A DNA stretch of 64,000 bases. Source: Enchytraeus crypticus (taxonomy: Eukaryota > Annelida > Clitellata > Enchytraeida > Enchytraeidae). The stretch covers positions 403,501-467,500 of the forward strand of contig CAJHZI010000190.1 of assembly GCA_905160935.1 (NCBI GenBank), in the 5' to 3' direction. Position 1 is the first letter of the stretch, and each line of letters starts with the position of its first letter. Below the pieces are notes generated by a model. The model made no database searches, was not told the origin of the DNA, and was given only the letters and a program-made list of their open reading frames with translations. Positions 59,501-64,000 of the stretch are shown in pieces. The position numbers and the translations under genes were made by a program.

Positions 59501-60500
59501 TGTATAACTATACGAAATTTTTATTTTTTAAATTATTTATTAGGAATTTCTAGCAGGCTATGTGCATGATAGCTTTTTAGATAACAAATTTTAAATTAAA
59601 AGTTATAAAGGAATCATATAAAAATATTTTTTGCAATGAGCAATTGCCATTTAAAAACTGCTTAACACTGCTCATGGAAAAATCAGATGCTAATTGGCAT
59701 ACATGCATGAATGCTAAATTAGGGCTCAACTGTAGATAAGTTATGTAGACCACCATCCAAAATTCAAAATATTCAGTAGACATTGGCAAGTTGGTAGTAA
59801 AAGTAACCAATTGATCACATATAAGTAAATATTATAATTTAATGAAATACAAATATACAAACATGACCAAGAAGAGGCTAAATAGAATAAGCTGTAATAT
59901 GTTGATTAATCACAAGACGCAAGAGGAAGGTAGATTTTAAATCATCGTTGATTGATAGACTAAAGCTCAGCAGATAGTATAGTAGGGTCAATTCTCAATA
60001 TTACTGATTCGTAGACATTTTTAAACAATTCTATGAGAGCCCGAGACGATAAAATTTTTATCAAATTTGTCTATATCATTTCCAATTATATAAATTTAAT
60101 AATATAGCACAGAGCAAATTTTAAATATCTTTCATGCATTTATGCCCCAAAAATAGCATTATATTTGAATACTTACCTCTTCTTTTAAATAATCGTAAAC
60201 TTCATAGTTTTCCAGTAAAGCAGTTCGATTTTTCTGCATTCGCTTAGCATTGCGATCAAAAACGTTCATGACATCAGTTGATTTTAAACTAAGCAGCAAC
60301 CTGCCACAAGTTGTTATTGTCCTTTGGATTGCATGATATCCTGCTTTTTGTCTACACTCTCTAAATGATGTGCATAAATGCAATTTACTGAACCCAAAGG
60401 ACATGTTTTGCACTTTCGAAAGATCTGCACTGGACAGTAACTGAATTCCATAGCGATTAATTATGGAACTTCTGGTATGGCTTACTCTCAACAAAGCCAT
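50501..60500 (-). CDS. NDUFAF5: NDUFAF5, arginine hydroxylase for complex I assembly
   Basis: Eleven exons in transcript order: 60500..60177, 58857..58817, 58658..58547, 58005..57899, 56221..56182, 55771..55661, 55222..55136, 54487..54427, 53691..53608, 51739..51654, 50722..50501. All junctions are GT-AG with matching phases and give 424 residues. NDUFAF5 is a SAM-fold mitochondrial matrix protein known to hydroxylate an arginine of NDUFS7 early in complex I assembly. I see a basic Arg/Ser-rich presequence, the family signature [13 protein letters not shown] (about 80-92), YLKEE|VG, the SAM loop VDLGCGRGH (128-136), [52 protein letters not shown], and [11 protein letters not shown] near the C-terminal part. 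The human protein is about 345 residues; the extra length is in the presequence and a charged, probably coiled-coil tail of about 60 residues after [11 protein letters not shown] 60500 starts the frame. Introns hold LINE, SINE, 5S-derived and minisatellite sequence; none disrupts an exon. Confidence 0.95.
50764..51186 (+). repeat. (TA)n tracts, palindromic, then (AAT)n
   Basis: Two long TA tracts (50766..50840, 50982..51052) with inverted ATATATCTATA-type words between, then AAT repeats at 51142..51186. In the last NDUFAF5 intron. Confidence 0.9.
51960..52120 (+). repeat. Minisatellite, 19-base unit
   Basis: Eight nearly perfect copies of CTTAATAAATGTCATACAT in the NDUFAF5 intron between exons 9 and 10. 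Confidence 0.9.
52205..53221 (-). mobile_element. 5'-truncated LINE copy, near-identical and inverted to 47866..48870
   Basis: Reading on the minus strand, the copy starts at ATTGACTGGAGAG within the reverse transcriptase and runs to GTGCACTAAGAGAG and a CT/AG tract. It lies in the NDUFAF5 intron between exons 9 and 10, in the same sense as that gene. Only a few substitutions separate it from the copy at 47.9-48.9 kb, and both carry the FPDD box and the ATGAATGA duplication. It includes a 221-codon open frame (52893..52228) that is the C-terminal part of the element. Confidence 0.9.
53255..53585 (+). mobile_element. Internally deleted LINE derivative (5' end fused to 3' end)
   Basis: 53270..53400 matches the start of the LINE at 45970 (TAAACAGGATAGTT, GAAGGCATAGGGG, AATCCCCC). 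At about 53405 it switches to the last 170 bases of the element (GAGGATTTAAA, GTGGAGGCGTTTC, GGCAGTGCACTGAGAG) and ends in a 60-base (AG)n tract. All coding sequence is missing. It stands head-to-head with the inverted truncated copy and ends 22 bases from NDUFAF5 exon 9. Confidence 0.8.
54065..54165 (+). repeat. tRNA-derived SINE, family A (partial)
   Basis: CACGTCGGTAAGTTTTCTGA, TGTGGATCAGTAAGTGAAAG and B box GGTTCAAATCC, in an NDUFAF5 intron. Confidence 0.6.
54225..54330 (+). repeat. Interspersed repeat E
   Basis: GAGCTAAGGCTCACAAAATT, GCAACAAAATTTTCTAATCC, CACCATAGTTAAACCAAGAT, TCACGGGAAGATGCTGATGA. Lies in an NDUFAF5 intron and abuts an inverted family A SINE. Confidence 0.6.
54320..54392 (-). 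repeat. tRNA-derived SINE, family A (3' part)
   Basis: Antisense: CAATGTTAGCAGTAGTTTCA, CAAAAGCGATATCAGTCATG and GACGAGCCCAGGAT, matching the 3' half of family A. Just downstream of NDUFAF5 exon 8. Confidence 0.55.
55350..55440 (+). repeat. Tandem repeat AATAGAGATAGA
   Basis: Seven copies of a 12-base unit, some with GACAT in place of GAGAT. Confidence 0.8.
56230..57070 (+). repeat. Minisatellite with higher-order repeat, NDUFAF5 intron
   Basis: About 25 copies of a 28-base unit GTGTACATCTCACTCTATTC plus TTGATATA, with periodic insertion of GGCATAGTGCATAAAACAGC making longer composite units. Open frames over it are repeat artefacts. Confidence 0.85.
57763..57852 (-). repeat. Interspersed repeat E, inverted
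   Basis: AATCATCATCAGCATCTTTC, CTTGAATCTCAATTTAACTA, CGGTCAGGATTAAAAAATTT, TGTTGCAATTTCTGGAGCAT. Lies 50 bases past NDUFAF5 exon 4. Confidence 0.6.
58060..58150 (+). repeat. tRNA-derived SINE, family A (3' part)
   Basis: GTGGGTTCAAATCCTGGGCT, CAACGATATCACTCTCAAG and GAAGTTAACATCAGCTTTAC match family A from the B box onward; the A box is missing. It lies in an NDUFAF5 intron. Confidence 0.65.
59060..59183 (-). repeat. 5S rRNA-derived repeat (pseudogene or SINE3-like head)
   Basis: Reading minus: GAAGTTAAGCAACATCGGCC (box A region), TCGGTTAGTACTTTGTGGGT, GACCACCTTGGAAGACCGAG and TGCTGACAG match the 5S rRNA internal promoter and 3' half in order. The 5' third (about 59140..59183) is much less like 5S. 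It sits in NDUFAF5 intron 1, in the same sense as the gene. Confidence 0.75.
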
Positions 60501-60993
60501 CTTAAAACTAATGTAGGTCCATGCAATTTAAATTAATATATAAATTCCTATAGAATTTTAAGCAACTAACATCGCAGTGTTAAATTAAATTTTACGTACT
60601 GCAAAGGACTCTGTAAAAAACAGCAAAAAGAACAATAACATTATCTGGTGCTCCAGAAGAGATCTCCCTAATATAAAAATTATGAACATAAAATGACACC
60701 AATCAAAATGTAATATCAGTACACTATAAAAAATGATATAATTTGTCGAAATAGATAAAGAAGAAATTAGACTAATAATTTCACAGACGCCAGCAAAGTA
60801 TTTAGTATTTAGATTATTTAAATAATAGTAAATTACTTAAAATATTATATTATAAAAATGCTTCAGCAAAATGTAAACAAACAATCAAAGTCAAGGCCGT
60901 TTCAGCACCATCCGGAGGTTAAAACGAGAATATATAATTAAAATTTAATGAGTATTATCTTTAAACTTATACCCAAATTGCCCACAGAGTTAA

Positions 60994-61042
60994 ACACACA
61001 CACACGCACACACACACACACACACATATACGCACACACATA
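60994..61042 (+). repeat. (CA)n microsatellite
   Basis: CACACA tract with interruptions, about 500 bases upstream of the NDUFAF5 start codon. Confidence 0.9.
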
Positions 61043-61464
61043 TACACAACACACAGAGCGAAGTTATTATCTGTGAAATTATTTAACACTTTTAATGTCA
61101 TGTAGGTGTTTTAATCAATTCTCAATGTAAATTATCAATCCTGTATAAATGCACGAGATTTGCTCTCAGATCAAGAAAGGCTCAGAAAGAGATTGATTCT
61201 ACATGTATGATCTCAAATACTGATACTGAATTTTCATAGAATTTACATCGAATGCAATTTAATAACTTTAAAATTTTTGGATTCAAAATTTATGTTTTTG
61301 ATTGTTACCCTGAGATTTTGTTGCTATCTGAGAAAACTGTGAGACCAAGATATACATTTTATTTTAAGACAATTTTTAAAATCATATGTTAATTTATGGT
61401 TGCATAGATCAGAGTAGCTGAATTTAATTCATTAGGCCTACTTTTTGTTATACTTGTTCGAATC

Positions 61465-61705
61465 TCTTTCTCTCAGTGTAGTATGCCTAATGGCAAATAT
61501 AGATTCATGGTATATAATCCATCCACTAACCCCATCTTCCGTTTCTTCTTAAAGCCTACACATGACTGAAACTTGTAGTCATAAAACATTCTTAACCTCG
61601 ATGCGTCTGTCTCTGCATCTCTTTCTTCCAGTCTTCCTTCTCTGAACTTGTAGATTTAGTAAACGTGTCCTATCCAGTTCTTCTTCATGTTAATTGCTAT
61701 TCTAA
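61465..61705 (-). mobile_element. LINE 3' fragment, old
   Basis: Antisense: TTTCTCTCAGTGTAGTATGC, GATTCATGGTATATAATCC, TCCGTTTCTTCTTAAAGCC and GTGTCCTATCCAGTTCTTCT. Diverged and upstream of both divergent genes. Confidence 0.65.
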
Positions 61706-63085
61706 CGAAATTTATATACATGCTTTTGTAAAGCTAAAGAAGGTTTTCAAGCTCGACATTTAAATTGCAACATTGTGCAACTTCGTTCACGATAACTTTT
61801 CTTTTACGGCGTGGTAACATATCTCACCTGAAGCTTTGCTCACCCATACCTGCTTCACTAGGGTAGGCCTTCAAGCCTGTAGCCTTTGATTGTGGTACAA
61901 CTCTATGCAGCGCGTTGTGTCTTAGATATAGCTTAGCAGATTCTATGCCTAATCAAAATATGTACTCTATTTAGTTTCAATATATATTATAGAAACGCTA
62001 TATTTGGTGATAAAGTCGCCTTTTACGATGTTATAATAGGCACTATTGAAATAAAGTTGAAGATATTTATGTTGTTAATATACATTTTGCCTACAGAGTT
62101 CAATATCAGTTTAAAGTTTCATATAATAGAAGACACTAGTCTATATACAGGTGTAATATCACTAGGTTCAATATAAATTAATTAACAATACTTCGATAAT
62201 TAATAATAATTAAGTTACATAAAAGTAAACATCATATAAATTCATTAATTAATTTATTGATGAATAATTTTGAGGCCGAGAAGTGTAAATTAAATTAAAT
62301 TTAGCTAGTTAGGTTGATTTATTATGCTATATACTGACTCTAATATCCAGCCTTATCTGACTTCAACTTTAATTAGGTGTGCAGCAGCAAGTAATTTTAA
62401 CTTCCATTTTAAATTATCTAATTTATTTTAGTTAATTAACTGATAAAGTTTTGAAAATGAAAATTAGCAGTAAGTCCAATAGGCCTATCTATTTGCAAAT
62501 TTACTTGCCATGCATACTAAGTTGCTCAGATTTTATAATTAGGCACTACATTTTTGAAAATGATAATAAATCGAACATTGACGAATTACTGAAATTGATT
62601 AACTTTGAAGTTATATGTCCAACCTTAAACAAATTAGTTTGGTTAATGGTAACCCAGAAGTCAAAATATAACTTCATCAGAAATGAACAAATATCATGCT
62701 TGCTCCTATAATAAGTTGCATGGCTTGTTGGCAAAAGCATTATCTTCAGACTATTCTTGTTTATATTTGTATGTAATGCTTTTTTCTTGAACACAGGACT
62801 GGCTATATAAGACTATAAAAAATATTTTGAGAGAAGTATGTCAGAATTAATTTTATGGAAAGAGTTGCGAATTTCAAAAATCAGAATTGACTTCAAATCT
62901 CTGATTTATGCATGACTTAATAGCAGAATTCGAGTTTTGAATACACGAAAGAAATTTTCCTAATTAATAGAGGCTCTGGAAGAATAAAACTCAGAAGAAT
63001 TAATTCAAAGTTTCGTCGTTTCTTCAGTATCTAAAGACTCACTTTATAGTTTCAAGAATTTTGGCCTTACTTGAAATCCAATAAT

Positions 63086-63275
63086 ATGGCATCAAACGGG
63101 GAGAATGTACCCGTGATCGTGGTCTGTCCGGCCCCCCGGCCGGACACAAGGAGGGGTATGTCATACAGGAGGAAATCTATGGGTGATGGGAAGTTCATGG
63201 CTCAGATGATAATGGGCTGTGTAGTGGCAGTATGTTGCGGCTGTTTCTTTGGAATTGCAGCTCTATTGTTGGCTG
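63086..63275 (+). CDS. First coding exon of an unidentified membrane protein (partial)
   Basis: ATG 63086 opens a 63-codon frame ending at a good phase-1 donor (GGCTG|GTATGC). The N terminus is polar with a Pro/Arg stretch (CPAPRPDTRR), followed by KFMAQMIMGCVVAVCCGCFF and GIAALLLA, one strongly hydrophobic, cysteine-rich helix that probably continues in the next exon beyond the window. Local GC is clearly above the flanks. The Cys-rich helix faintly recalls dispanin/CD225 or proline-rich membrane proteins, but this is a guess. It is divergently arranged with the mitochondrial assembly gene, whose start codon is 2.6 kb away. No further exon is recognisable to 64000. Confidence 0.5.
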
Positions 63276-64000
63276 GTATGCATTATTAGCATTTTCTGTT
63301 CATCTTGATACCTGTGATATAATGCATGTGTTTACAGAATTACCTTGCCTAAGTTGTTGTTACAATATATATATATATGCCTTCCTTATTTTCTTCTAAT
63401 TCTTTGATTATAATTTTTATGAGTAGATCTATAGTCATTGCCTTTTTAAATTGCGCAATGATTATAGCAATGAATTGGAATAATCTTACATTACCTACTT
63501 TTATTCATTTCTGGGTTTATTCATCACTAACTGGCCTGTGATTTGAATCCAGACCTCATGATTCTGAGGCACATGCTCTACCAATTTACCAAGCCCTGTC
63601 TCAGATGTGTACTGCTTATTTTTAGCCTTTATTGATAGGCGGCTTGACTCTTCTTTATTAATATAGTGCTGCTGAACATTTTGCTTAGACCAGCATTTTA
63701 TATATATTTATGTTGCTTTATAAACGAATTAGTGTTAAATTTATAATATATTACCTGTATTGAGTCAACCATGATCCAGACTAGACCAATCAAAGCTGCA
63801 CTTGTTATTTAAGTCTGTCTAAGATTATATAACATGCAGGTCTATAGTTTTCAATTGGTCTATCGACATCATGGTCGTGAATTTATGTAGTACAGAAATA
63901 GAAAAATTAAAGGCAATGGGAAATTAAAATTATTTTCATTTATTTACTCTGTGTTTGGGTATGAGAAATTGGGCTATGGTGAGAGTGAAGTAATACCGTT
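63276..64000. other. Start of a first intron, no exon seen
   Basis: Begins with the donor GTATGC. Contains a tRNA-derived SINE head at 63541..63605 and nothing else recognisable. Confidence 0.4.
63541..63605 (-). repeat. tRNA-derived SINE head
   Basis: Minus strand: CAGGGCTTGGTAAATTGGTA, GAGCATGTGCCTCAGAATCA, TGAGGTCTGGATTCAAATCA. A box TTGGTAGAGC and B box GGATTCAAATC are both clear. It belongs to neither family A nor B. Confidence 0.6.

Larger units (their letters stand above)
60501..63085. other. Intergenic region between divergent genes
   Basis: Holds a CA repeat, an old LINE fragment and AT-rich sequence. The promoters of NDUFAF5 (-) and the 63.1-kb gene (+) must lie here or at its edges; no clear core elements are visible. 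Confidence 0.45.

Noticed and set aside
62451-62711. 86-codon ORF in the divergent intergenic region
   Set aside because: AT-rich with no motif and an equally long antisense frame; no support as a gene.

Overview
This is an AT-rich, repeat-dense piece of nuclear DNA from an invertebrate animal. Genes are split by GT-AG introns, coding exons are sparse, and much of the rest is mobile-element debris and microsatellites. Recurrent ACATGTA and TAGGCCTA words and the repertoire of tRNA-derived SINEs, an RTE-like LINE and a mariner remnant suggest a marine invertebrate such as a spiralian, but the sequence does not fix the phylum.

Layout. 1-14.2 kb is intergenic and holds only repeats. A class A peptide GPCR of FMRFamide-receptor type lies at 14.3-16.5 kb (+, two coding exons). 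16.5-33.2 kb is a second repeat-filled desert with an old reverse-transcriptase relic (28.1 kb), an unclassified ORF and tRNA-like block (25.6-26.3 kb) and a 103-bp identical direct repeat (26.7 and 30.6 kb). At 33.25-39.92 kb (+, five exons) lies a 692-residue secreted/membrane protein with one Ig domain and a cysteine-rich region that recalls zona-pellucida-binding proteins. Tail-to-tail with it, at 40.65-42.30 kb (-), is a two-exon gene for a small SAM-like protein with a Gly/Ala-rich hydrophobic hairpin. A decayed RTE-like LINE at 46.0-48.9 kb sits inside a mariner remnant. An 11-exon gene for NDUFAF5, the mitochondrial complex I assembly hydroxylase, fills 50.5-60.5 kb (-) and carries a second LINE copy, a deleted LINE derivative, minisatellites and a 5S-rRNA-derived repeat in its introns. 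The first coding exon of an unidentified membrane protein lies at 63.09-63.28 kb (+) and runs off the window.

The genes show no sign of working together: peptide signalling, a cell-surface protein, a small membrane-associated protein and a mitochondrial assembly factor are independent single-copy-style genes. All exon models below were built by hand from conserved motifs, splice sites and matching intron phases. The three multi-exon models that are complete each translate to one uninterrupted frame. The richest material for follow-up is the repeat ecology: LINE copies sharing the same inactivating lesions, SINEs that appear to share the LINE tail, nested insertions and repeat-supplied splice signals.
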